64,000 nucleotides of DNA, taken from contig RBKR01000019.1 of the NCBI GenBank assembly GCA_004835665.1, positions 992,001 to 1,056,000 on the forward strand. The letters are read 5' to 3'. A program made the translations under genes and the position numbers. The notes under the pieces are model-generated. The model ran no database searches. It was not told the DNA's origin and worked only from the letters and a program-made list of their open reading frames with translations. Position 1 is the stretch's first letter; each line of letters begins with the position of its first letter. This DNA comes from Phoma sp. XZ068 (taxonomy: Eukaryota; Ascomycota; Dothideomycetes; Pleosporales; Didymellaceae). This document shows, one piece after another, positions 23,188 to 33,179 of this stretch.

Positions 23188-23752
23188 TTGCGATTGGGAG
23201 CTCTAGGAAGTATTCTGGCGGGGTCGTGTGCGAGTGCCAATGGACTCAATCCAACCTGGCTGTATGTCTACAAGGAGCGAGGGAGTAGTTTACAAAAAGT
23301 CAGCGTGCATCCCTCTATGACTGTGTCCTGGGGAAAAAGTCTAGAGGAGATTGATTGAGGAATGACGCAGAGGGGAATTGCGTCGACTCATGCGGTATCG
23401 GCTTTCGGTCCCGCACTAAATTTCTGGGGAGCTTGACTTCAGCCCTACGCTAGCGGTGCATCCGCGGTGGTGCAACAGGGACCATGTGCGACGCGTCACT
23501 AAGTCGACGAGGAAACATCTTTTGCGTCTGTGAGACTGAGCGCCCTGTCACTCGTTTGCATCGTCTTGTCCCACCGCTCTGTCTTGCGCGTGTTCTCTCT
23601 CTTGCCCTGTAGATCCTGCCCCCTTGCCAGGCATCTCACGCAAGCCAATACGGCTATCGGCTCTGTCGGCCTCTCCCAGTCGCATCACCCAGTCGCATCT
23701 CCCACCCATGTCGCCATAGTCGCCGTGTCCCTCTTTCTCTCCTTCACTCACA
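23188..23752. promoter_or_regulatory. Divergent promoter region of LYS2 and the type II membrane protein gene
   Basis: These 565 bases lie between two divergent starts. CGACTCA near 23384 differs by one base from the TGACTCA core bound by Gcn4/CpcA, the general amino-acid control factor known to act on lysine genes. This is a weak, sequence-only hint. The 23.5-23.75 kb part is pyrimidine-rich on the plus strand, as is common just upstream of fungal starts. Confidence 0.3.
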
Positions 23753-25678
23753 ATGCCAGTGCAACACACGCTCTTTGGGCGGCCGGTCAGGCTGCAGATG
23801 CCGCCGCGGAGGTTCCAGGCGCTCTTCGTCGTGCTCCTGATTGTCATCCTCACCCTCACCCTCAATGGGACCCCCTCGACCGCCGACCTGCCCACCTACG
23901 AGTCCGTCGCCGAAGCCGTCAAGAACCCACATCTCCCCGACGTAGGCAACCTTCCTGCTGTGCCTAACCCATTCGGCCCCTCGGCCCATAAACCGCCCAA
24001 GCCCGCTGTGCAGCCCAACAGCACCGTAGCCAGCTCGTACGGCCAGCTCGAGTGGCTCACCGACTTCAAATGGCGCAACCCCTTCTCCTCCAGCATCACA
24101 CTCGACGAGAACACCGCCCTACTTCCCCCGCTGCGGGAACGCCCGCCCATCTACACATACTACAACGCCCGCAAGAAGCAGCCACGCGAGGTAGCAGACG
24201 CCGAGAACCGCCTAGTGCTCGCATGGCGCAGAGCGTGGTGGGCCCAGGGCTTCAGGCCTGTCGTACTGTCGCGCGAAGAAGCTACCCACCACCCGCAATA
24301 CCAGCTGTTCCAGCGCATGAAGCTCGACTCCAAAGTCGAGGTTGAGATCATGCGCTGGCTAGCCTGGGCCAACATGCGTGGAGGTATTCTAGCAAACTCG
24401 CTGGCCCTGCCAATGGCCGAGTATGAGAACCCCATGCTAGCATTCCTACGCCGACAGGAGTATCCTCAGCTGTCACGAGTCGATGGTCTGAACAGCGCTC
24501 TCTTCTTTGGCGACCAGGCTGCTGTCGAAGGTGCCATCAAAAAGCTGGTCAACAGCCAACTTCTCAAGAACATCACCGCAAACAAGGACAAGATCTCTGC
24601 GGCAGCAACACGAGATGGTGGCGCAGTTGTGAATCTCCTCACTCCAGCAGACATTGCCAAGGACAAGAAAGCAAACGCCATCGCCTACTACAGCACCGAC
24701 GAGATCACCAAGTCCTACAAGACAATCGCCGACAAACTCACCAATACCACTCAGGCAGAGGGTCTGAACCTACTGGGCAGTCTGATCAATTCGCACCTCC
24801 ACTTGACCTTCCAGGAATTGCACCCCGAGGGCCTGGCAATCGCTCAACCCCTCCCCGAACACACCACCTCCCTGATCGAACCCGCCATCGACATCGCCCG
24901 CAACCTGACACAGTGTCCTGCCTCGCCCATGCCCAAGTCGTGTCCGCCGAACCGTCCAAAGTGCGTGCCCTGCAGCACCAAGAATGCCCCAAAGCTGCAG
25001 CTCTTCCCGGAGCTTGTCAACACGACAAAGTCCTTCACCATCGGCACAGTCCCGCACCCATACACCATCAACTCCCTGCACTACACCCGCGACAACCTCG
25101 ATGTCTCCTTCCTCCGCAACAACGCCAAGCGCGATCTCTGGCTCAACACCCTCACCCAGAAGTCCATTGGCAGCGAGCACTCCGAGTCCTACCGCCTCTT
25201 ACAATTCAAGGAGCTTGTCGCCGCCAGCCCCGCGCACACCCTCTGGCTCACAGCCGAGCGGACCACTAAAGACGACCTGGACTGGATCTTCGGTTTCGAG
25301 CTTCCAACCACTGCTTCCCAGACCAAGGAACCTACCAGTCCGAGCGAGAAGAGCGAGTTGATCATCTTCCCCCGCCCTGCCTTCCCAGACCCAGTCAAGG
25401 GTATTGAGGTACCAGACAGCATATGGACAGAGAAGGAAAAGAGCAGGCTGCTCAAGGCAAGAGAAGCCATCAAGAGCAAAGACCGCTTCATGCGCGGCAT
25501 CGTGGATGCAGTCGAGCAGTGGAACCTTGCCGATACCGAGGCATGGAAGTTCTCGCGGGCCTACTCAGCGAGGAGACGCGTCGAACGCAAGAAGTGGGAG
25601 GAAGAGGAGAAAAAGTATGTTGGCAGTGAAAGCAAAGCGTCTGGGAAGGGTAGGTGGACCGATAGGTTCATGTTGTAG
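23753..25678 (+). CDS. Type II single-pass membrane protein, possibly a Golgi glycosyltransferase-like protein
   Basis: A single exon of 641 residues. After a short basic cytoplasmic tail (MPVQHTLFGRPVRLQMPPRR) a single hydrophobic helix spans about residues 22-38 (ALFVVLLIVILTLTL). The rest is polar with several N-glycosylation sequons, a topology typical of Golgi enzymes. The segment from about 150 (RLVLAWRRAWWAQGFRPVVL) to 235 (EIMRWLAWANMRGGILANSLALPM) has the look of a nucleotide-sugar-binding fold in which an Rx6GG loop precedes the acceptor region. However, I see no clear DxD and do not recognise the family with certainty. A CxPKSCPPNRPKCVPC cysteine cluster occurs near 395-410. The C-terminus is Lys/Glu-rich. 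ATG 23753 directly precedes the signal anchor. Confidence 0.75.
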   Translation: MPVQHTLFGRPVRLQMPPRRFQALFVVLLIVILTLTLNGTPSTADLPTYESVAEAVKNPHLPDVGNLPAVPNPFGPSAHKPPKPAVQPNSTVASSYGQLEWLTDFKWRNPFSSSITLDENTALLPPLRERPPIYTYYNARKKQPREVADAENRLVLAWRRAWWAQGFRPVVLSREEATHHPQYQLFQRMKLDSKVEVEIMRWLAWANMRGGILANSLALPMAEYENPMLAFLRRQEYPQLSRVDGLNSALFFGDQAAVEGAIKKLVNSQLLKNITANKDKISAAATRDGGAVVNLLTPADIAKDKKANAIAYYSTDEITKSYKTIADKLTNTTQAEGLNLLGSLINSHLHLTFQELHPEGLAIAQPLPEHTTSLIEPAIDIARNLTQCPASPMPKSCPPNRPKCVPCSTKNAPKLQLFPELVNTTKSFTIGTVPHPYTINSLHYTRDNLDVSFLRNNAKRDLWLNTLTQKSIGSEHSESYRLLQFKELVAASPAHTLWLTAERTTKDDLDWIFGFELPTTASQTKEPTSPSEKSELIIFPRPAFPDPVKGIEVPDSIWTEKEKSRLLKAREAIKSKDRFMRGIVDAVEQWNLADTEAWKFSRAYSARRRVERKKWEEEEKKYVGSESKASGKGRWTDRFML

Positions 25679-26221
25679 AATATTTGCTGTATCGCATCTT
25701 GCTGGCGTTGGGGTTGCAATACTGCGTCTTCTCTTTTGTTTCTGTCTTACGTGGTAAACGAAGAGCTCGAATCTACCCATGTATTTGCGGCAACCTCTAA
25801 ATATTTTCTTTCCTCAGCTTTGGAATTGAGTCCCAATCTGGCGTACGGTGAGACGACCAAGCTGCATAGGGCGAGCAGGTGAACGCCTCGGCGCTTTGAC
25901 GGCAGGCGGCAACCAACCGGACTCGTATTAACCTAGGTACTTACTATGTCACAACCACCGGAATTGCTAAACATTCCCCTGAACGTTCGAGACCATACCG
26001 ATACCAGTATCCATGTCCTTGCGATCCAGTTGCGTGCTACCTGCAGGCCTGCCCTCGTACTGCTCGTCGCACATGGCGGCGGCTGAGCTCGCGTGACTCA
26101 GCCTCGCTGTTCAGCTGTAGCCTTATCATAAAGGCTGAGCCTGTGTGCTTCTTGAGGACCCATCTTTCCCGGTATTACGTTGAAGTCTGATTCCAACCAG
26201 ATTTGAGTTGATTCATTGCCA
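25679..26221. other. Intergenic region, no gene seen
   Basis: 543 bases upstream of the first HET gene. No conserved frame or recognisable element is seen. Confidence 0.4.
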
Positions 26222-28622
26222 ATGGAGCCATACGTGTACAAGCCTCTCGACAAGGGCGAGATCAGGCTGCTTCAGTTGTACCCAAATGCGGGCAAACAGC
26301 AGATGTCCGGCTCCATCATCCATGTTCCCCTGACAAATCCAACCTATCACCCAGAATCTGAGGACCAGGAAGCACATCTCGAATATCCGTACGCTTACGA
26401 GGCAATTTCATACACATGGGGAACAGACACCACGACACCATTCAGTCTCGTCATTGATGAACACCACACCATCGGAGTGACCGCGCACTTACACTATGTC
26501 CTGCAGAAGATCGTGCAGCCAAACACCAGTATTCTCGTCTGGATCGACGCCATCTGCATCAACCAAGCGGACCGAGACTCGGACGAAAAAGCCCAGCAGA
26601 TCCGCCTGATGCCAGACATCTACCGCACCGCACAACGAGTCCAAATTCACCTAGGCAGAGAAGCTGATGATAGTCCGCTCGCAATCAAGTTCCTCGAGCA
26701 TGTCGCAGACTATGTCGAGTATCTGGATGAAAGCCTGAATGTTTCTAATCCGCTCGCGTACGAGCTTGCGCTGGAGCACGGATTTACTCCTCCCGCGAAA
26801 GAAGACAAGACTTGGAATGCTATGCGGTCGTTTTGGTTGCGTCCGTGGTAGGTGCTACTATTACTCCAGAATGTGTCTGGTTCTCACTTCGAATCGCAGG
26901 TTCCGTCGGGTCTGGGTCATACAAGAGCTGGTGAATGCCACTGATCTCGTCATCCACTGTGGTGATCTAGAGATCGACTGGAGGAAGCTCTGGCTGGCAG
27001 CCCGCGTGCTCCAAAACAATTCCCGCCTGATGGAGACGAACGTGACGGCATTTACTTATACCACCGCTGTGGACGCTCTGGAGGGTGCCAACTCGTTCTT
27101 CACTATGGCGGACATCCGCGTCCGCGATTGGGGGTATATGAGCACGTCGTACATGGTCATGGCGGTATGCGGTGACAAGGAGGCGCCTGCTGCTATACTT
27201 TCTGAGCGAGGCCTGCGCCCTCATGAACAAGTGCCGATGCGACGGGATCTCACTGGTCTCCAGGATTTTGAACGCCTGGTGAGGCCCTCCTTGTTGAAAG
27301 ATCGCGCCTCTGGTATTGCGTTTAGCACCGATCACCGCACTATGCTCAGTGTCCTTCATAAAACGAGAACGTTCCTCGCTACCAATCCGGTGGACCGTAT
27401 CTACGCTCTGCTAGGCCTTGTTGGCGAGTTTGACGCGGACGATCCGGACTTCAGAATCGAGTACTCGGCAGAGCAGAGCCCAGCCGTTGTCTGTCGACGT
27501 TTCGCAGCCGGGCTCATCAAACGAGGTCAAGGCGCAGCAATCCTAGGTATCGCCGGGGCGATTGCGCAGGCCTGCAAGACTGGGTCTGACTTTCCTTCCT
27601 GGGTGCCAGACTGGACGAAGCCTGTCCGTCCCAACGACGCCCTCGCCTCAATGAACTTCGTCATGCACGGCCTCGTGGACCTAGACAGCGAGAATCGCGC
27701 AGACCTACTCTACCGCGCCGCGGGCGACTCTACAATGGAACCTCGCTTCGCGGATGACGACCGCACACTCATCGTCCGCGGTGCCGGGTTCGACACCGTC
27801 ATGCACATCATGCAAGGCCAGCTCTTCGCCCCACCCCACCTCTACATGTCCATCCTCCTGCGCTTCGCCGGCCCCAGCGCAAACCCAGACTACATCGAAG
27901 CGCGCCTCTGGCGCACCCTCATCGCCAACCGTACGCGCACCGGGGACGAAGCCCCCCCGCAGCTCGCAGCCCAATACCTCGTGTACAAAGACCGCCTACT
28001 AAAAGCCTTCGGTCTCGCAATCCTCCTCCTCTTCATCATCTTCCTGATCTCCCTCCCTCTCATCATCTTCCTCCTCCGCCGCATACCAACACTCTACCTC
28101 GTGCTCCTCCTCACAATCACATCCCTCACGCGCTGGGACACCTCCCCATGGCAAACCATCACCTCCACAATCCTCATCCGCACATCCTCCACCCCCGCCA
28201 TCCTAATCGGCTGCGTCTTCCTAGCCTGGCGCACGCAAATCCTCGCCACCACTTCTGTCATCAAAATCAACACTGGCTGGCAGTACTTCGCAGGCTTCGC
28301 AATGGCATTTAACCTCCGCGGCTCGCGGCACCATGGTGGTCCCGCTGAGAGTGCGGATTTCATGCAGAGTTTCCTCCTGCTGGCGGGACGGTATAATCTT
28401 GGGCTTACGGGGACGGGGTATCTTGCGCTTTTTCCGCTGGGTGCGGCGGAGGGGGATGATGTTGTGATTCTTGAAGGGGGGTTTGCGCCGTTTGTGCTTA
28501 GGCGGGTTGGGGGGGAGGATGGGGGGTATAGGGTTGTGGGGGAGGCGTTTGTGGATGGGGTTATGAGGGGGGAGAGGTGGGGGGATGAGAGGGATGTGGT
28601 GGAGGATATTAGGATTGTTTAG
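26222..28622 (+). CDS. HET-domain protein (heterokaryon incompatibility) with C-terminal membrane segments
   Basis: Two exons (26222-26847 and 26900-28622, 52-nt intron) encode 782 residues. The HET domain begins YEAISYTWG at residues 59-67, continues with VWIDAICINQADRD at 106-119 and, across the intron, FWLRPWFRRVWVIQELV at about 204-220. HET domains trigger programmed cell death when incompatible hyphae fuse, and some act like TIR-type immune effectors. C-terminal to the domain, residues about 573-665 contain two or three strongly hydrophobic helices (AILLLFIIFLISLPLIIFLL and following), so the protein is probably membrane-bound. The last 70 codons switch abruptly to G-rich codons with many GGG runs. 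ATG 26222 is the first Met. The gene lies upstream of a second HET gene on the same strand. Confidence 0.9.
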
Positions 28623-29803
28623 GTGGCGGACCATATGTGGGGGGGGGGGGGGGGAGACAAGAACTGTATTTTCCGTGTTGACCTAGTGTAGTTTTGTCAA
28701 CCTTAACATAACCTACATATCCTAGGCCTTCGATTCCATCCCTAGTCCTCCAACCAGGATTAAATATACTAATCCCTCGTACATTCTTCCTTACCCTTAC
28801 AACCCGCTCCTTTCTCTATAATCCTTTGCGTGGTGATAGGTAGACAAGGCTGGTATTATACCAGCCCGCCTATACGTAGACAGCGGTTTGTCTACTTGTT
28901 CATCTCCTTCTCACAAATCTCCTCCATCTCCGCTCGCTCTTGTGTATATGCCTTCGCGGCTTACAAAAACAAATGGTTTTAATACGCGGTTGTGGAAAGT
29001 AGAGGTGCAATTTCTCTCTTGTTGAATTGCCATTCGTAGAAGGTTAGTTATTAGTTTGGGACACTGTAGGCTGGGAATACGACTCGTGTCTGTGAGAATG
29101 CTGGTTTGTTAGGGTTATACGTGTACAGGAGGATACGGATGTCTACAATTCTGCGTTGGGGTTTTAGGGATGGGATACTGGCCAAGGGTTTAATATGTTG
29201 TGTTTTCCTTACAGGTTAATGGATTAGGCTTTGATTTTCTTAAGATAGGGTTTTAAGTAGAGGAGGGTTTAGCGATGGTTGTAGTAGGCTTTGTTCAAAG
29301 GCTTTAGAGACAGTTTATGTACTTAGAGTTTTAGATTGTTTTTCTATCGTATTTTAATCTACATATTTGCTTATGACTTGCTACTATTCTTCTTGCCACG
29401 AGATTTCGTCAAAGTTATTAAACAGTCATTGGACTTGATTCGGTGACGATATTGGCTTTACAAAAAAGGGCATTATGCGGGAATCTGAAGTATAGTAGCT
29501 GAATGATGATCGTTACTAGCCTATGGCATACGATACGCTAAGAAGATAACGACGCGATTGGAGGACAGGTGCGGCTGAGCAACAACGTCGTTTCTGCAAC
29601 CTACACTCCGGGCCGAACGCTACAAAGCTAGAACAGTACCTAGGTAGCCGCTAAGATTCTAGAATTTGTGGCTGTGAGCGCTGCATTTCACATACAAGCC
29701 GTATGCACCGCATGGCTTCTCTCACAACCTCAATTCTACAGTCTCTAACAAGTCCAGGCGGAATATAACCTCTCCAAGAATTGTATCACGATACCATATC
29801 ACA
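28623..29803. other. AT-rich spacer between two HET genes with poly-G tract
   Basis: It starts with a 16-base G run (28639-28654). From 28.7 kb it is AT-rich and TpA-rich without an intact frame, as in mutated repeat remnants. It contains the nested inverted repeats listed separately. No transposase remnant was recognised. Confidence 0.45.
28840..28895. repeat. Nested inverted repeats
   Basis: An outer pair GTAGACAA (28840-28847) and TTGTCTAC (28888-28895) encloses a near-perfect palindrome GGCTGGTATTATACCAGCC (28848-28866, 9-base arms around one T). A further GTAGAC lies at 28876-28881. It could be the terminal structure of a small non-autonomous transposon or a transcribed hairpin. No target-site duplication or matching distal end was identified. 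Confidence 0.6.
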
Positions 29804-31384
29804 ATGACGGACAGGCAGCGACTCATCTGGCCACCATTACTTCCAAACGAGGCCAGTTTCCGGTTACTCAGGGTTCTGCCTGTTTGCTACAACATCAATC
29901 CGTGGGGCCCGCTTTGGTGCTCTCTCACGACTGCGTCCATAGAGCGCTCTGCCAAACAGTACACCGCAGGCTCGTATGTTTGGGGACCTTCCAAGCCGGT
30001 CCGTCCCATTATCGTTAATGGCTTTGTTGTTTATATCCGTGAGAACCTGGAGCGCTTTCTGCGAGCTTGTCGACGCAAATTCACGAGCTTTACCGTCTGG
30101 ATTGATGCGATTTGTATTCACCAGGATGACGTAGTGGAGCGAGGGTTACAGGTTGGTATTATGGATAAAATCTACAGGAATTCCGGAGCTGTTTACTGCT
30201 GGCTTGGATCGGGTCCTGAGGTTGCTACTGCATTGAACGTGATCGACAGAACATTCCTAGCTGCTAGGAAGATTGAAGAGCAGCATCTTGGTCGGGTGCG
30301 AGATGCGATGTTGACGTTACTGCAATGCGACTACTGGACGCGAGTCTGGATTGTGCAGGAATTTGTGCTGACGAAAGAAACGTATCTCCTCGCCGGCCAA
30401 CACAAAATCCCCTCAGCGCGGATGCGCGAAATCAGTTCTAGATTAGACAAGAAACAGTGGACAGAGTCCCAGAGGGACCTCGATGCTCGCGTGTATAACC
30501 TGCATTTCTTCCAGGAGAATAGCACTGGTCGTAGCCTGGAGAGTGCATTCGAACAGTTCAGCGCTATGAAATGCACTATCCCACACGATCGCATATTCGC
30601 GCTCCTCGGCATGCTGGTACCTGAGGAAGCAGCTTTGCTCCGGCCGCTAGTCAGTTACGAGGTCCCTCTCTGGACACTTCTCAGCGGCGTCTTGGCCACG
30701 GAGCTGATAGAGAACTACCCAGCATTCATGCAGCAATTCACGAGGACCATGCTTCAGAGACAGAAGCGCGACAGAAGAATCGGGCATGTTGACACCCTCT
30801 TCGACCACGATCTGAGCATCCAGCAGCACGATGACACATGTTCACACGTCCTTGGGCACCGTCACGAATACAAGCCATATGGCCATCCATGTCGCCTTGG
30901 CATCTCCTGTCGATGGCTGAAATATCTTCGTCATCCTTACAACTCTTTCTGTCTCTCGACGACAAATCACCACCACTGGGATCTACGCACATGTGCGTTA
31001 ATCCCGGCGTGCGAGCAGGACTGCAATCCGCACTGCAAAGGCCATGGAGTCGCCGGCATTATACTAATCTTGCAGCCCTTACATCCCCTTCCCGATCCTT
31101 TATTCGGATGGGCGTACACACTGGACAGCGACGGGCCGGCCGAAGAGGATGAATATGGTGAAGATTTCGATGTTGGAGCGATTCACGATGCGTTCGCATG
31201 GGAGGGGCGTACAACAACGTTAAAGGATGCGCTACAGGTTTTTAAAGGCTCTGTTGCGGTGTGTTATGATAAGGAGGAGAAGACGTATGGATTGAAGTTG
31301 GATCTAGCGACTTTTGCGCGGTTTTGCGATTTGATCATGGCGATTAACGCTACGTACAAGCATGATCGATCACGGTTTCGATGA
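29804..31384 (+). CDS. HET-domain protein (heterokaryon incompatibility)
   Basis: A single exon of 526 residues. HET-domain blocks are in order: AGSYVWGPSKP at about 55-65, VWIDAICIHQDD at 98-109, KIYRNSGAVYCWLG at about 122-135 and YWTRVWIVQEFVL at about 175-187. A conserved later block is PHDRIFALLGML near 262-273. Such proteins commonly work as non-self recognition effectors that cause cell death on hyphal fusion. The C-terminal half contains a His/Cys-rich stretch (about 360-425, with HDDTCSHVLGHRHEY and CEQDCNPHCKGH) that might bind metal and is not part of the core domain. No membrane segment is evident, unlike its upstream neighbour, which is too divergent to be a recent duplicate. ATG 29804 is preceded by a purine-rich context. 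Confidence 0.9.
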   Translation: MTDRQRLIWPPLLPNEASFRLLRVLPVCYNINPWGPLWCSLTTASIERSAKQYTAGSYVWGPSKPVRPIIVNGFVVYIRENLERFLRACRRKFTSFTVWIDAICIHQDDVVERGLQVGIMDKIYRNSGAVYCWLGSGPEVATALNVIDRTFLAARKIEEQHLGRVRDAMLTLLQCDYWTRVWIVQEFVLTKETYLLAGQHKIPSARMREISSRLDKKQWTESQRDLDARVYNLHFFQENSTGRSLESAFEQFSAMKCTIPHDRIFALLGMLVPEEAALLRPLVSYEVPLWTLLSGVLATELIENYPAFMQQFTRTMLQRQKRDRRIGHVDTLFDHDLSIQQHDDTCSHVLGHRHEYKPYGHPCRLGISCRWLKYLRHPYNSFCLSTTNHHHWDLRTCALIPACEQDCNPHCKGHGVAGIILILQPLHPLPDPLFGWAYTLDSDGPAEEDEYGEDFDVGAIHDAFAWEGRTTTLKDALQVFKGSVAVCYDKEEKTYGLKLDLATFARFCDLIMAINATYKHDRSRFR

Positions 31385-31800
31385 TGCCACCCATGATACC
31401 CAATTGCAATATAAACAATTTTACAGCGCTGTGCAGACTTTTATGCCAACTTATAGCGAATGTCATATCACCATGCGCTGCTACTACGCCTGTTGTCGTC
31501 GCTTCTGATCCGGAGACTCAGTCGAAATACCTCATAAGTCAACGCATACATGCGAGATACAAATGTTAAGCACGTGAATTGATGTTGTATACAATAGACT
31601 ACAGTCACGCCAGTCTAAAACGAACAGCACGGTAGGCTAACTGCTGCCGGAATTTGTACGTAACCGAACGACGCTCTTGGTAAGGACTGGAAAAACGTCA
31701 CGACTTTTTTTTGACCTGTCTTTTCCTAAAACAAGTGTCACACCACCATTGCGATCTCAATATCAAACATAGGAAAACACCGAAATTGAATTCGACCAAG
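31385..31800. other. Intergenic region, no gene seen
   Basis: 416 bases between the second HET gene and the SDR gene. No conserved frame is seen. It probably holds the HET 3' end and the SDR promoter. Confidence 0.4.
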
Positions 31801-32715
31801 ATGACTACAGCGAAGCGCACTGTCCTGGTCACAGGCTGTTCTGACGACTCTCTCGGATCCGCACTCGCACTCGCACTCCACAACCACGGAGATCTGCAAG
31901 TCTTCGCAGCAGCGCGCGACACCGCCAAAATGACTGCGCTGTTATCCGCTGGCATCCAAACCTTCACACTGGACGTCACATCCCCCGAGTCTATCAGTTC
32001 GCTCGTCGAAGAAATCACGCACCTAACAAAAGGCACCCTGGACATACTCATCAACTCCGTTGGCGGCGGCCACTACGAACCCTTCCTACACCTGGACATC
32101 GCCAAAGCCAAGGCCCTCTTCGACGTCAACGTCTGGGGCTTCGTCGCCACAACCCAAGCCTTCCTCCCCCTACTCCTCTCCAGCGCCTCGCCCAGCAAAA
32201 AGGGCAGGAAGAGTGTTATCGTAAACAACACATCTATTTCCTCTGTTCTACGCACACCCTACCACTCAGCCTACTCAGCCTCCAAAGCCGCAATCGCCAT
32301 GTTCAACGACATCCAGCGCATCGAGCTGGAACCTCTCGGAATCAAAGTCGTGGACCTGAAAACCGGATCCCTGGAGTCCAACTTCGCCGACAATAAATCT
32401 AACGCGTACGAATTACCCCCAGACTCACCGTACGCACCCATCAAAGATGACGTGCTGAAGGTTATCTCGGGCGAGACGACGGAATTGTATGCAGAGGATA
32501 GGAAGGCGTGGGCGAAGAACGTGGTCAAGGATCTGATGAAGAATCCTGATGCGCCGCCGTCGCAGATTTGGAGGGGTGGGGCCGCGGGGACGGTGCAGAC
32601 GAGTAGTAAGATGGATAGTATTTTGCCGGATTATTTAACGGATGGGAGTTTTCAGGGGCTGGGTGGGCTGGATAAGTTGGGGAAGATTTTGGAGAAGAAG
32701 GGGAAGGGTGTGTAG
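31801..32715 (+). CDS. Short-chain dehydrogenase/reductase, AYR1-like
   Basis: A single exon of 304 residues. The NADP-binding loop is VTGCSDDSLGSALA (about 11-24), then DILINSVGG, the catalytic Ser in NNTSISS and YSASKAA (Tyr-X3-Lys near 159-163). The TGCSxxSLG form and the following HNHGDLQVFAAARD match fungal 1-acyldihydroxyacetone-phosphate reductase relatives. These use NADPH on lipid precursors or other carbonyl substrates, and the actual substrate cannot be read from sequence. It has no N-terminal membrane anchor, and no clear C-terminal membrane helix is present. The last 60 codons are G-rich, like the 3' end of the first HET gene. Upstream in-frame codons exist, but ATG 31801 (ACCAAGATGA) is the first Met in a good context. 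Confidence 0.9.
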   Translation: MTTAKRTVLVTGCSDDSLGSALALALHNHGDLQVFAAARDTAKMTALLSAGIQTFTLDVTSPESISSLVEEITHLTKGTLDILINSVGGGHYEPFLHLDIAKAKALFDVNVWGFVATTQAFLPLLLSSASPSKKGRKSVIVNNTSISSVLRTPYHSAYSASKAAIAMFNDIQRIELEPLGIKVVDLKTGSLESNFADNKSNAYELPPDSPYAPIKDDVLKVISGETTELYAEDRKAWAKNVVKDLMKNPDAPPSQIWRGGAAGTVQTSSKMDSILPDYLTDGSFQGLGGLDKLGKILEKKGKGV

Positions 32716-33179
32716 TTGTTGGAACCACCGAGAGAGTGTGTTAAGGGGTGTTGTGGTTGCGTGGGTACTTGAGTTAAGAGTTTTTTCTTACTATCACTGT
32801 TTTCGTGGAGAGCTGTGCCTTGAAAGTGTAGGCTTGCAAGGGTGGCTTATGAAAAGGTGTGCTTAAAGTTGTCGTTTAGTAGAAAGACCAATACGGTCTG
32901 GTAATGTGGCATTATATTGCTTCTTACTTTCCCACGCGTCGTTGAAATTGGGGAGTCTAGACCGGATGAGATGATCGTAGATATATATATGAATTAAAGA
33001 CAAATTATAGATTAAGACAGTAGACACATTCAGCAAGAATAGCTCGCTTGGCAGAATAGTTTTTCTACTGCTAATAAATCTGCAGATCACTGCATTTTAA
33101 CCGGTTCTGTCCGCTGGAGATGCTAATGATTACGCTAAATAAAGATTCTTTCTCTCATTCGACATGTGGGAAATTAATT
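32716..33179. other. Convergent spacer, no gene seen
   Basis: 464 AT-leaning bases between two convergent 3' ends, with a TA-rich run near 32.98 kb. No conserved frame is seen. Confidence 0.4.
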
